From assembly GCA_008933995.1 (NCBI GenBank), contig WARS01000013.1, forward strand, positions 3,030,721-3,094,720: a stretch of 64,000 nucleotides of DNA, written 5' to 3'. Under the pieces are notes generated by a model. It saw only the letters and a program-made list of their open reading frames with translations. It was not told the DNA's origin and ran no database searches. The stretch is from Datnioides undecimradiatus (Eukaryota > Chordata > Actinopteri > Lobotiformes > Datnioididae). The position numbers and the translations under genes were made by a program. Positions 1-13,265 of the stretch are shown here, piece by piece (position 1 is the first letter of the stretch; each line of letters starts with the position of its first letter).

Positions 1-2380
1 CAGACTTGCTTACGCCAAAAATAGACAAGGGCATTTAACTGAACGCACACAATCCAGAGATTGTTCTTCACAAATCTGCACACTTGTTTTTGTCACTACA
101 GCTGCTCAACGGAGAGAGATTCTTTCAAAGTTACACAAACCACAACGAGTCATCACTGGTGACACCCAAATGCACAAAAACCTCAATGTGATTGTTTCTA
201 CATGGACACAAATGTCATCAAGATGCGCGACAGGTCTTCACGCCAGTCGGAAGACATCTGAATAAACAAAGTTAGGACATGTTTCATGATCCAACCCAAA
301 CCCTAACGTTTCCCCAAATCTGGAGAAACACCAACAATAGGAAGACACACATCGCTGGATTATTCCTCCTCCTGACACAGACAGCCATCAGGGACAACAC
401 TTATCCATCCGTCACTAACATTTTGGTCCTGTCTCATCTTTGAAATGAAACCAACACATACAGTTTGTCATAGTTTTTAGGATCAAAGATCTATTTTTAT
501 CTGTGACAGTTTTCATAAATTAACTAAAGTGTGGGAAAATTAACGCTGATCCATTTGTAGAACTAAAAATAAATAAATATACATGCAAGTAAAGTTATTG
601 TGATTTTCAAGGAAATACATCAAGTATGTCAGGCCTCCAGATGAGCTATTGTAGAGTGTGTGGTGGATTTTAGAGGTAGCCTGATTGCGTCTGAGGTCAA
701 AGGAAAGGAGAGCAGAATTGTGGAATTGAGGCAAATCTGCATGCGACGGTGCAAATTGTTTTAACTTCAACATTCGATGAATCACCGGGTTTTAGAAATT
801 GACTTAATCACTGTGCAGAGAAAAAAGTGTGGTTGGTGGTTTGGACTGTTTGTAAGGAGCAAACAGACTATACAAGTGGTGAAATACCTTTGAAGGTTAC
901 TACACCCTTCAAGAGAACAATGACTGTAGAAGCTGAGGCCTGATGGTGTATGCTGTGTGCGACACAGGGAGTCAGGGGACACAGGAAAGACTGACTGACC
1001 ACTGCTCAGTGTAGCATGGATAGTCAGAGCTGGTAGTCAGAGCTAACCAGCCATGAGCAGCTCCTGTCAGACACTGAAATAACGGGGACTGTAGCGGAGC
1101 CATGAAAGTCACTTGGACCCCATTTATGGCCGTTTGAGTCACTGTTAGTGTACATGTGTTGCAGCTTGGCTAGCAGCGCTGCTACGAGGGGATCTGTGGT
1201 GTGTGTGTGTCTGCGCAGGAATGGCAGTATATAGACAGACCCAAGCTGTTTATCGCAGTTACAGTGTTACAGTTTGTCAGCCCTAAATATCTTGTTAAGC
1301 CCTGAATACAGCAGAGTTGCCAGCGGGACCATGTGTTGGGTTTATTACCACTGCAGAGAAATAAATTGCATTCATGTACGACTCTGTTTTTCCACCGGCA
1401 CCTGTGAAGGCTTGCTAATGCTAATGCAGCGGCGATGTGTGAGAGGCACAAAGTAAGGCTACTGCCGGCCAGTGTTCATGTGCAATAGACCTCTAGGTCT
1501 CACCTGGGACGAGGTTTGACACACTGTACTGTTAGAAAATCACCTGTTTTAACATAATAAGAACCTTTGTGATTATCTGTAGATATACAGATAATACAGT
1601 TTTGAATTCATCTTTAAAAGGTCTATAAAAGTTCAGAAAATGCCACACCCTGCTCTTCGTATACTGCAAAATGTTAGACAATTTACAACACTGAAAATGT
1701 GTTCTTCTATTAGGTTGCCACCACTTTGCAATCTGTTTTGCTGAGTGCACTAGTGTATATGACAGAATGGCTGGTGGAGTGTGGGTGGGCATTAAAGGGG
1801 AAATTGAGAACAGAGGACAAAAAAATCCATAATGGCACACTGGAGGAAGTTTTTTGTTACACCTATCGTACCTTATCAAGTTGCTGTTTCCTTGTTTCCT
1901 TAATGATGTGATTTGTATACGAAATGTTTTTGTTTTTTTTTCTTTGGCTGTTATTAAAAGCAGCATCAGAAAATCTAAAAAATCTTATTTCATTTTCAAC
2001 ATTTTTCAACTACATTCAATCACTCCTCCTCCACATTTTCAGCCTCTGTTGTGTGGGCAGCCACATAATATTCCATTTCCTGTAAACTCTCCACACAGGT
2101 TCACCTGTTCATTTGTCTGGTTCTTTCCTCCCAGCAAGATCAGAGTGGTGCCAGAAACTGTGGGTCCACCACCATCTGCCGCAAACAGGCTGGCAGGACT
2201 GAGGGCATTTTGCTTGAGTGTAAGTGTGTGTCAGTGTGTTGGTGTAGAAGGCCACCTCTGCTGTGAGTAATGAAACGGATGCAAAGTGTTGCTTCAGTCA
2301 CTTGTTTGTATTTATGCACTGTATGTGCTTTCCAGTTGGTATTAGAGAGGGAACTTGGGATGATGCAACACTGTGCGTTG

Positions 2381-2412
<32 letters not shown>

Positions 2413-3933
2413 AAGGGGGGGGTAGGAGAAGAGGCACAGAGAGTGATGCTACTGCTGTGGCGGATTGATGTGAAAAGCAGCGGAGCATCACTGCCTCTGC
2501 ACAGGGTAAACAGTGATGAGAAAACAGCTAATGAAGGCTTGTGCGCGGATGTGCGTGCGTGTGCGCGTCTGTCTGATGCACCGCACACGTTCATGTCCTT
2601 GCATGACAACGTGTGTGACTGTGTCAGAATCTGCACGAGTGTCAGGCGGGGGGGATGGTAGATCCAGAGGAAGCACCGGAGTCATCTTTCTTCACCATCT
2701 GTACCTTGATACTGATGTCCTTGCGTTTATCTACATGATCCTTCATTGTTCGCGCACACATTCATTTGCATTTACATTAACTAGGAGAAGTAAGAGGCAG
2801 CAATGTGGAAAAAACCCTCTTTTACAGTTTGTGATCATATATCACAATATAGATAAGCGATAATTGTCTGAAAAATCAGTTAAGACGTGACCAAATCCAA
2901 ATAAAACACCTGACACATTTATGGAAATATATACTATTAAACAGTCCATTCTCTTGACATAAAATATAATCAACTGTGGTCTAATTAACTGTTTAAAGGA
3001 TAGCCACTTCATTATAAATGGTTTGGTAAAATATAGAAGAATGCATATCCTCACAAGGTATGTAATCGCATCGTTTTTCACTGTCATCTTCTCTGCTCCT
3101 ATGCCCGCTAAAGCAGTCGCTTTGTTTTGCAAAACTCAAATTAACGTTCTGACGTGGAAGGAGAATTAATATTTGATCTGTAATGATGCCATTAATTCAA
3201 AATTCACTGTGAATATACACAACAGGCGAAGCCTTGTAGCTGAGCAAATGAGTTTGTACGCTGTCACTCTGACTAATGGCACTCCTGTTGTCCTATCAGT
3301 AAACCATGCAATCGTTGTTTTCTTTGTTAATGCAAAGTGGAAGACTGGCCTCTTTATACAGACAACTGTGGCGGTGAACTATATGAGAAGAGCTGTGTGG
3401 AGCATTTTTGATTTAATGTAAAACTTGTAAATAAAGAAGGAGGCTGCTTTTTGCTGCTTTAAAAAAACCCAAAACAAAACATGCCTGCTTGCAGTAAAAT
3501 AAGCATGACATCAAATCTGGCCGATGAGAGGCATGACTGATTGACCGTCTGTTTGAGTAACCTGATTTATTTCATGGCTGTACGGCCTCATAGTAACTGG
3601 CTTACAAGAATGGCCTTCTCTGGCAGCTGGCTGTAGCGCCTGGCTGCATTGCTTTACAGATGAAATCAGAGTAAGCTGAGCTGGGCTGATCTGTGACCAA
3701 AGTGGCAAAGTGTGATTCTCTGTGATAAGAGCCTGCATGTGTCTGTGTTTGTAAGATAAAACTGTGCATGTTTCTTTTTTTCCTCATTTCCTCACATGAG
3801 AAAGCTTTGCTTCCCGGCAGTGCTGTTTTCCAGCAAGAGAAAGAAGGAGGAAATGTCTTGTTAACAAGTGGTCTCTAAACATTGGGGAACCAACAAATAA
3901 ATTCCAAAGAAATCTAGATTAATGGCCAGACTG
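1..3933. other. Gene-free stretch, left edge
   Basis: Apart from the (GT)14 tract at 2385 and a few AATAAA words, I see nothing in it. Open frames are short, overlap on both strands and show no recognisable domain. Confidence 0.5.
2385..2412. repeat. (GT)14 microsatellite
   Basis: Twenty-eight uninterrupted bases of GT, followed by AAGGGGGGGG. Confidence 0.95.
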
Positions 3934-4325
3934 AAGACTGAGGGACTCTGTATTGGGCTCCAGCTAAATGGCCTGCCTGGATCTCGCCAGACTGAATCAA
4001 ACTTAGAAATAAATTGCGTTAAGGAGGCAGTCTGAAGTGGGAGCTATCCAGCAGCACCGTCCTCTCCTCTCCTCTTGTATCACTCAGATAGTCATTGCTA
4101 CCCCAAACATGTCTCAGCTCCATCTCCCAAAGCTGTAACCAGCGCAGACTTTTTCATGGCAACCGTTTGGAAGCCAAACGTCCTCTATAAATAACCACCT
4201 GATCCACACAGCTGCCACTCATTCATTTGAGGACATTCACGTGTGAGCCAAACGTCCCTCCACCGCAGCCATTTGGCATTATTCATGACGGCATTTCAAT
4301 TAAAATAAGTGCAATGAGTGACGGT
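3934..4325. promoter_or_regulatory. Candidate conserved non-coding stretch
   Basis: Repeat-free sequence including GGCATTTCAATTAAAATAAG, GCATTATTCATGACGG and two copies of a GCCAAACGTCC(T/C) word (about 4173 and 4247). It is called on appearance only. Confidence 0.2.
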
Positions 4326-5339
4326 GGATGAAGGAAGGAGTGGTATAACATGAATGGACAGACTAATAAATACAGTCATAAATACAGTTCTGGCTTAAAG
4401 AGATGTTTAGCCTTACAGAGAGCGGGAATCAGACATGAGGTGTTTTCAGGTGAAACACAAATTGGAGCACCATTACCACCAGCTGTATGAACCAGCATTT
4501 ATATATTTACATGCACACACATACTAAAGCTGGACAACTGACTAAAATGTATCCAAATCGACATTTAGAGCCTCTGGGTTGGGCAGTAGATGCAATAGAT
4601 GCATATGAGGCGTTTAGAAACATTGTAAATTTGAGCCTCTACTGATACTCTGTGTGCGAGGCATTTAGGGGACATCTCTAATTAATGTAACCAGTGTTTG
4701 ACTTGATTTAAAGTCATACCACTCCAGCCCAAACACATACCAACCACATGCTGTGAGATATGATACCTTCTCTTCTAAGGCCTTTTTCATTCTACTGAAG
4801 CTTCAGGAACAAGTAGGGCAATCAGCCCATGTGAAAGCAGCTGACAGCTTTGCTGAGTCCAGACTTTTGCCAACATGAGCTTTCAAAGGGCTTGTTACAG
4901 TAAAGTGAGTGTTTCTTCTCTTTGATGAAAAGACTTTGCTTTGTGAAACTGCTTGTTTGCTTTAAATGCGACACTAACTTTTATCCACTTCCTCTCCTGA
5001 ATGCTAGAAAGATAGAAATAGACATATTTCTGACTTTGAAATGGTGAACATAAAAGATCAGGGCGTGACCTTGGGTGTTTTAAGAATGCATAACACCGCC
5101 TTTGAGGGGCCTTTTTTTTCTTGACAGATGAAAGTTTTCGACATCAGTAGAGCTATCGGTGACGAGGACACTTATATAATTTGAACTTCTTTGATTGGTT
5201 TGACTTAAAAATAGTCCCGTCAGTGTTCTGTTTGCTAAATCACATAAACCTACGATAGACAGCCTCTGCACTTTATACAAGAATATACAAGACGAGACAG
5301 TATTTGGTCGGACTTGTGTTAGATTTACTCTTCAGCTAC

Positions 5340-5905
5340 CTTTGAAAGTGAAGTCTAATAGATTGCATCTACAATGGTAGCTTTGAGGGTGTACTGTAAA
5401 ATGGTAACATTGGCATGCTAACGCACTCAAAGTGATGATGCTAACATGATGATGGAAAAGGTTTTTTTTTATTGTATTCTTGGGGGAGCATTAACATATG
5501 TACTGAATTTTAAAGCAATCCCTTCAACAGTTGAGTTATGTCAACATCAAAAAAAAAAACCCCCAAAAATGTCAAGTGCTGGTGTAAAAGTCAGGGGGAT
5601 TGCTTCGAGAATACATCTCACAGGCACCTTGAGTGTCTGTGCGCTTTGCTACAGCTTATAATATCTGAAGCAAAATGTCATGGCAATCCATAAACGGCTG
5701 TCAAGATATTCCACTCTAATTCAATGTCATGGTGGCGCTAGAGGAAAATTCAGGGGCATCACCAAAGCTGGTGGGATTCATCCTCTGGGGACAATGAGTG
5801 TCTGCGCAAAATGTCAAACCATCTTATAGTTCTGGAGATATTACAGTCTGGTCCAAAGTGGTGGAAGATACCTGCTGCTACCTGGCCTAAAATGACCAAC
5901 AGATA
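5340..5905 (+). repeat. Dispersed percomorph 'GCTAAC / ATGGTGGCGCTAGAGGAAAA' repeat, long copy
   Basis: The block contains GGCATGCTAACGCACTCAAA and GATGCTAACATGATGATGG near 5411-5455, then TGTCATGGCAATCCATAAAC, ATGGTGGCGCTAGAGGAAAA (about 5729), GGATTCATCCTCTGGGGACA and GAGATATTACAGTCTGGTCC. These phrases, in this order, occur in a very common interspersed repeat of spiny-rayed fish that I know by sequence but not by a standard name. Poly-T and poly-A runs interrupt it. There is no coding capacity. Confidence 0.65.
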
Positions 5906-8900
5906 CAGTGTAATATACACTTAGCATATCTAATACATCAAGGATTATCTATCTGTCTGTCTGTCCTTCATATGTGACATGATTAATATAAACAGCTTTG
6001 AACAAACAAACAAATCTCTTATTCTCTCTAGGACACAACTTTGTCATGTCAAGGGCCAGATACATAAAACTCTGATTCATGACTAAAACTGTGCATGCAC
6101 AAACACAGAAATATTTACTCCCGTGTCAGATTCATAAGGCCACACGTTCGCCTGTTTCTGTTTTATAAATCTTTGAAACACGCGCACGTGCATCGGCTTC
6201 AGTTCCACTCCCAGGGTATGCCATAAATGGATGCAGAAAGGCCTTTGCATATCAATACTTCTGCCCCCTCTACAACTCATTAGACCTGTCAACGGGAAGA
6301 ACAACCATTTCAAATCAAAATCAAAATAATCCAATTCATTGATCATGAATAATTTCGAATTACGTTTACAAATGTGCCTCTGAGTGATGTTTTACTGAAC
6401 GCTAAGGAGTGTGGAATACGAAATAACACAATGCAGAATCAATGAAACTAGCAAACAAATAATGTCTTACTCTAACGTTACCTCTCACCTTAAATCTAAT
6501 ATCCACCTCATTGTTTCACCCAGAGCTATCTGAAGAGACACTAGTCTCTGGTCACTACTCTTGGCAAAGGTAGCACAAGGTTTTTTATCTGCTGGTGATC
6601 AGTAGCAAGCCACGTTTGACTGACTGACTCTCATGGTCAAAACTCCTTTTTGAGATATTAAGCAATATTTTTTGCCCCCTTATTGGTCTCCACCAGTGAC
6701 TGTGTGACCACATGAAGACATACGCAGGGTCACTAGCCTAGTGAGCAAGGAGGGCTGAAACCCAGAATCTCAATCCCAAGCAACAACTCGTGCCAAGATT
6801 TAGCGAGAATGTCGTCAATGTTTCAGCGTTACTCACTGGATTCTCTACATTCTGTTCATTTGGCACGTCAGCCGCCTGATCTCTGTTGCACTGTTGCCAT
6901 AGCACCAATGCTACAAGCTGCTAAAAACTGATGAGACATTGGAGCTTCATACATATGGTTGTTCCTACTCGTGAGAGTGTTATTTTCCCTCACAGGTTAG
7001 AGTGAAAACCATGTTCAACACTAAGGTAACAATCTTTTTTTTTGCAGGCTGGGTGTCCTTCAAATCCAATCTTCCAGATCGTTTTTTTTTCAGTGATTCA
7101 GACAAGTCTGGTATTGTGATACACAGCCATTTCCCTGGTTGGAAAAAAAAACAGTCCAAAACTAAACGACAGCTTTAACACAGTTTTACAGGCTGCTGTA
7201 AGTTGACTTAAGGAAATAACAACTCTTAATCAACACATCTCCTCGGTAGACGTGACAGGGAACACCTCCTAGCAACTGTTATTGATAACTGATGTGTCTT
7301 GGCTTAAAAAAGATGTCAGCAGTACGCCATATTCTGCCTGCCAGCCTTAATGGAGAACATGAACACGATGTCAGATTGAATAATGAAGTGCAAACCAAAC
7401 AGCAACTCAGTTTAATTAAGAGTCAAATCACACACTGTCACTTTTCTGGTCCGCTGTGCTAACCAGTTGGTGACAGTTTATCACCGCCAACGGCTTGAAA
7501 AACCCACCATTCCAGCTGTTCCAAAGCTGCTCTAGTCATAATTTTTAATTTATTGAATGAATTAATGCATGCAATGAATTGCAGGATGTACAATCGGCCT
7601 TTATTATGTTCATCTTGAGAAATATGCCTCTTAAACCTGTTTAACACCAAAAACAGTCGAAATCCTTTAGGTTCACTCAAAGCGACAAGCTTGCCTCCTT
7701 GAGAAGAATCAACCAGCACTTGGGGTCAGACAGAAGAAAAGAAATGTTCCCACCTAAAAAAAAGCATGTGCCGTCAGTGGCCTGAAACAACCTCGTACAA
7801 GCATGTACAAGCCCATGAGTAATCGCTGGTGTTGCTGTTGTAGACGTTCACACAAGCAGTATCAGGTCTTGTTTACCCGAAAGTCACCAGCAGCTCACCA
7901 GGTGTGCTGATAGGTCTATCATGTTCCTGAGGTCACGACAGCAACTGGGAAGAATAAAAGTCAGTAGGCCTGGAACAGCAGCATATCGCCAGACCGGCAG
8001 AGCGTGCAAATATACACACATGCACAGACGCATTTGATAGCACACATATTTGTAAGTGAAGTTTGCTGGCAAACGGAGGCTCGCTGCTTGAAACTTCTAA
8101 CAAATTCACACTCAAGTTATGCTGCAATGACACCAAAACACCAAAAAGGTCGTGCTGCTGTTTAGCAATTATTTTCTGTTTCTCTGGGGGAAATGGATGT
8201 TTTACTCACCATCACGTTGTCTAAACTGGATCAAAAAGCAAGTGGGAAGAATAAATGGGTGCCAGGTTGTGCTGCATATTGTCTGCTGTCAGTTTTTCTT
8301 TTATTATTTACCATCTTGTATCTTTGGTTTGCCTCTCCATGACACGTGTAAGCACCATGGTCAGACACTTGGGACAGGCCGAGTAAGTGGGCTGCCACTT
8401 GCTCGATATCAGACAGGAGGGTGCCTGTACAGGTTGTGATGAATCATAATCTCAGCAGGATGGTACTCCCTGGCCTGTGTCACTGTTTATCACGCTGACC
8501 AACAGCAATGATTGCATGAGGTAACAAGTAACCATACATCACTATGGGCAGCCTACTCTGTCTTTTTCCTGCGTTATTACTAAAGCATCTTTCCAGCTAA
8601 TGTTTGAACACCTTCAAGGCACATTATATTTGATGTCACGTCTCTGCTTCAGATTGTTTATTTAAAAAAGACTGTTATGTCCGCCTCTGAGATACCATCC
8701 TAAGACATTCAAAATGTGCTATGAAAACAGATCCCGTTTTACCACTTATTTGCAAGAAAAGGAAAGCGAGTGGCAAATAGAGAGGCTTGAAAGACAGGCA
8801 ACAGGTGACCTTCATTCACAGTAGCCCACGGTACATTGGAGTGCTGTCTGGGAATTTTAAAAATGTTGGAGGAGGACTGGATGCATGATGAATTAAAAGT

Positions 8901-10028
8901 GAAGAGTTGGCCAATTCAGAGGCTCTGTAGAACTCATAAATAGTGTCAATCTGCGGTGCCTGCATCACCGGGAGAGGAGCTGAACAGACTGAAATGGTTT
9001 ACTCTAATTAAACAGCAAACCGCAGCTTCTCTGAAATGGACTTTCCTTTTTGCAGCCAGAAGTCTTATATGCATGTGTATTGTCTGCTGCCTCCGTGGGG
9101 TCTCTGCACTATTCAACTCATTTTTTTAAATCACATGTCGATTTCTGTTGTAAACACAGGCTAATCTTGTGTTTATAGAAGATGTCCAACTGAAGATGAA
9201 CACATAAACTACTTGTGAATCTAGAAAAGCTCTTTTTAAGTACCATTAAACAAGACACCTTAGCTATATAAGCTTGAGCACACACTGAGCTTAATGTCTA
9301 ATATGACCCGTTCTGATTCCCGCTTAAGCAACTGCTATTAAAATGTGTCCTCTCATGCTATTATAAAGGTGTTGTGGACACAAATCTTCCCCAAGACGGT
9401 GCACTGTTCTCAAGCCTCGTCCTCACCTTGCCCTCAACACCAGACGTGCATGCATTTAATTGTTTGCTGAACTTCAGATAATTAACACTGAGCACAGACC
9501 TCAGGGTTACCTAACAAACCAGTTAAAATAGGGTGAATTGCACCTCTGAGGCACAAGCCTCGATTAAAAAGCTACATTTGTATTCAGCACAACGGTTTCA
9601 TTCATTGTAATGGAACAATTGAGAGTGAGAGGAGAGAAAAACAAACACGAAGAAAAACACAAATTTATCTGCCAAGAAAATTCTATGAAGCACAGCCAGA
9701 AGGGATGTTGCTCCCAAAAACCTGTCTTCCTCCCTAGAGTCCCCTCTTCCAACATAATGAGGCGCCCAGTGAACACCGCCTCCAAACCTCGCATTCTGGG
9801 AAATACGCCCACACAGAGGGGGCTCATAGGTCAATTCACTTACAGTGCTGAACCACCCCGCATGGATCCTACAGAGGTGAGCCACAGACACATGGATGCA
9901 TGTCTTTAAATGACTGCCTGCAGGGGGACATGAAACCAAAAACAAGCCAAACTGAGATGCAAGTGGAACATGTGGAGAACAGATGGGTAGGGGGGACTCA
10001 GGCTGCATAATACTTCAAGTGTGCATAT

Positions 10029-10039
10029 ATGCATGCATG

Positions 10040-10077
<38 letters not shown>
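10029..10077. repeat. Compound (ATGC)n-(AC)17 microsatellite
   Basis: A short ATGC array runs into 35 bases of alternating AC (10043-10077). Confidence 0.95.
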
Positions 10078-10079
<2 letters not shown>

Positions 10080-10212
10080 TGTGCCACCAAAACCAGTTCT
10101 ATCCATTCACATTAATGTTGCTTTCCCAACTTTTTGGAACAAGGGCTACTAACAAACAAGTTAAGGATCCTGTAAAATTAGCCAATCAAGGCTTTCTCTG
10201 GCCAAGAGCCTT

Positions 10213-10240
10213 GTCTAGTGTTCCGTCTAGTGTTCCGTCT
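10213..10240. repeat. 12-bp tandem duplication
   Basis: GTCTAGTGTTCC is repeated exactly twice and followed by GTCT, the start of a third unit. Confidence 0.85.
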
Positions 10241-12217
10241 CCCATAGTAACCTCTATTCCACCTTTCCTGTGCTTTTTAATTCAACACAACTTCCCTTTG
10301 TGCAAATTGGTCCTCTTCCACTCACTCTCCACTCCTCTCACTCCTCTCCCAGTCTTTCTCAAGCCCTTTGCAAGGAACAGATCATTCATTACGTTGGCAG
10401 GAAACAATCTACCAAAGGCCTTATCTAATGAATCTACCAGAGGGAGAGTCACTCACACACACAGTCGCTTACAGAAACACATGGTTGCCGGAAAATCAGC
10501 TGGAATTAGCTCATCAAAATCATATTTTTCCTGATTAAAACAGTCCCCAGATCAGTTTGTTCAGCGTGATTCGTCCAATTAAAACACGGGACCATTTCGC
10601 TGTTATGAAGGCAGATTGTGAACGTAGCTGATATGGGCCTCATGGCCTCATGAAGTCTCTCATAAAACTTGTGGAAAAGTAATTGCCCCCTCTCCCCCTC
10701 CCCACCTCCCCTCTCTCTAAAGATTTACAACACCATCAATGTATGACAGCACTTTTTCCTCTTGAAATGTCAGTTTGGGCTCGGTTGATACAGAGTTTCA
10801 TCGTATTCAAAATGGCACAAGACGTAGTGGGTTCTTAATCAAATGTTACAGAAAAGCAATTCTCTCCAAGGTGACCTGCGTTGCTTTGCACCAAGTCACA
10901 GTAATGAGCATTTTAAAGCCTAAGCAGAGACAGGTAACCCTCGCTCTATCCTCCGCTCGGTATCCATCAACAACACAGCATTCATCTTAGTCTCAAAAGA
11001 AGGGGAAGAAACAAACCAATCTTTGCAAATAAAGCTCCACAAATACCTAATTAAAGTATACACTGAGATGCATCTGTGTGAAATAATGCAAACATCTAAT
11101 CTCAAGACCCATTTTGCAATTTTCTTCTTCCCGTTCATAAGCGGTTGACAGGAAATGCAGCGAAAACTCTCATATTGGAACGAGCCTGAGGTTGTTTACT
11201 GAGTAAACACAGGCACGCAGTGCTGTTATAAAGAATAATAGTCATTAGTTAGCCAAGAAATAACCTAATCAGACTGAGCTGCCTTCAAGCCTGTTTTGAT
11301 GAATACAACGCCGATGCTAAACCGCTGTGGCGACGCCAGTGCAATAATCATCGGGGAGCTCTTTCCCAGATCACAGATGAACATGACCTGGAATCTTTGG
11401 GATCCATTTGTCTTTCCTCCCTCTCTCTTGCTCACTGCTGAATCCTTATTGAATAAATGGTAAGGCGACCTAGGCACAGATGACACATTGCAGTCTACAA
11501 GGCAGGGCCTTAATTGAAGCCTATTTATCACTTAGGATAGCTGTGTTGCCAATGTGGGGGATGAGAGGCAGAACTGGAGGGAAGCAAACCACCAAACTGA
11601 GGCAAAATCAACCCTGAAAGAAACAGAGGTGGATGCTACAACAACACATGTTTACTGCTGTTAATGCAAGCATGAGGTTTATTCATTACTTTTGTTTTCA
11701 TTAATGAGGATAAATTGCACTATTTATCACATATTTGTTTACTATGTGATTATTCTGTGTGATAATGAACTGAAAAACAAAACTGGGAGCGGGTGGGAAG
11801 AACAGAATCCTGTTTTTTCCCCCCTTTTTATTATAATATCTCAAATATTAGAGATTAATGTTTGACAAAACATGATAGACTAAAACACCACAGCACTAAA
11901 AGGCGCCATAGACAAATACGTCTGACGTCTGAAACATATTTATGTTTTTACTGGCCCAGAGGAGGCTGGAAATAATGGAAACACATGGGGGAACATGTCA
12001 GCGTTTGTCTGTACTGTGCTGGCAGTTGTGGAGTAAGCATGTTCTGCAGCGGCCTCATACGCGCATGGGCCTGTGGGTGAGTTGCCATGTGTCTGTACTG
12101 TACGTGTGCATGTACGCATTCTGCCGGAGTATGCCTCGTGACATCGACCTGGAGTGTAATTAATCAGGCAAGCCAGGTAGCACATCAATCACAGCTGTCT
12201 GGACATGGTACAAAGCA

Positions 12218-12234
12218 ACACACACACACACACA
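12218..12234. repeat. Short (AC)n microsatellite
   Basis: Seventeen bases of alternating AC. Confidence 0.9.
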
Positions 12235-13145
12235 AACGCAGGCGCAGAGAGAAACACACGCGCGTATACACACTAACACTAACAGAGAGGCTGAAGCACT
12301 ATATCTCAGGCATATTCGCCAACACCTCCCAGTAGGTTTTAAGAACAGAACAGAACAGCAGACAGACACTTTCATGGCCAACCGGCACAGACAGTGAGTT
12401 ACTGCCAGTCCAGCAATCATCTGTAGTACACACGGGTATCAGAGGACTTACCAAGCACACCGAAAGATACAAACTCTGTCTTGCCCATCGCAGACGCATC
12501 TAAATTCTCAGGATTTTCAACATTTCTGGTGACTGTCTGTAAGGTTCAAAAACCACGAAGAAGCCACTGAATATTAATAAGGTTGAGTTGCCACTGCACA
12601 TGCCACTGGTACATAACTCTTCCTTACCGGTAGGTGAAGTAAAATAATGATAATATTGGAAAACTCACATGATAATGATGTCATTCTGTAATTTCTTACA
12701 GTCATTAATTACCATCAAAATATTAAAACTAGCAACGTATTAGTCTGTCTGATGACTAGCTAAGTTCCCTAGTCTGTAGCCCATTCATTCAAACTGAGCT
12801 TTTAAAAACTGATCACACATTTAAAAATACTCTTTTCAGCTGTGGAGTGATATACACTTAGTGGGTTAGTGATTGTCTACAGTGTGTTGGAGAAAACAGA
12901 CCTTTCTCATGCTGAGCTAGTCAAACACAGATGTTCTGCGACACCCTCATATAGATAAGACACCTACCCGGGCTTTTAACTAACTCAAATCTAAAGCCAC
13001 CATTGGCAAGATAAGACCCTCTGGGGAAGTCAAGCGAAGCACAATAAATAGTAATCAAATCTGTGCAGGGAGCATTTTCGGGTGGTTGCGTCAGGTTAAA
13101 TTGCAGAGCGCTGTCCCGTGTGAAGCTGGAGACAACACTGACTTA

Positions 13146-13265
13146 TTTGAACCAAAGCCCATGATCGTTTCCTAAACCCATCCGAGTAGTTTTGCAGCAA
13201 ACTCAAACTGTTTCACATAAACCACGTGTTAGAAAGGCGTTCCAACAGACGGCCCCGAGGGCAAA
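13146..13265 (-). repeat. Dispersed fish repeat fragment (GGTTTAGGAAA...CATGG type)
   Basis: AACCAAAGCCCATGATCGTT, TTCCTAAACCCATCCGAGTA, GTTTTGCAGC and CACGTGTTAGAAAGGCG correspond on the minus strand to a dispersed teleost repeat recalled as 'AACTACTTGGTTAGGTTTAG' followed by 'GAAAAGATCATGG'. The boundaries and family name are uncertain. Confidence 0.4.

Larger units (their letters stand above)
5906..13145. other. Gene-free stretch
   Basis: It holds scattered T/A homopolymers (7030-7150), the AC microsatellites at 10.0 and 12.2 kb and the 12-bp duplication at 10213. No conserved peptide was recognised on either strand. Confidence 0.5.
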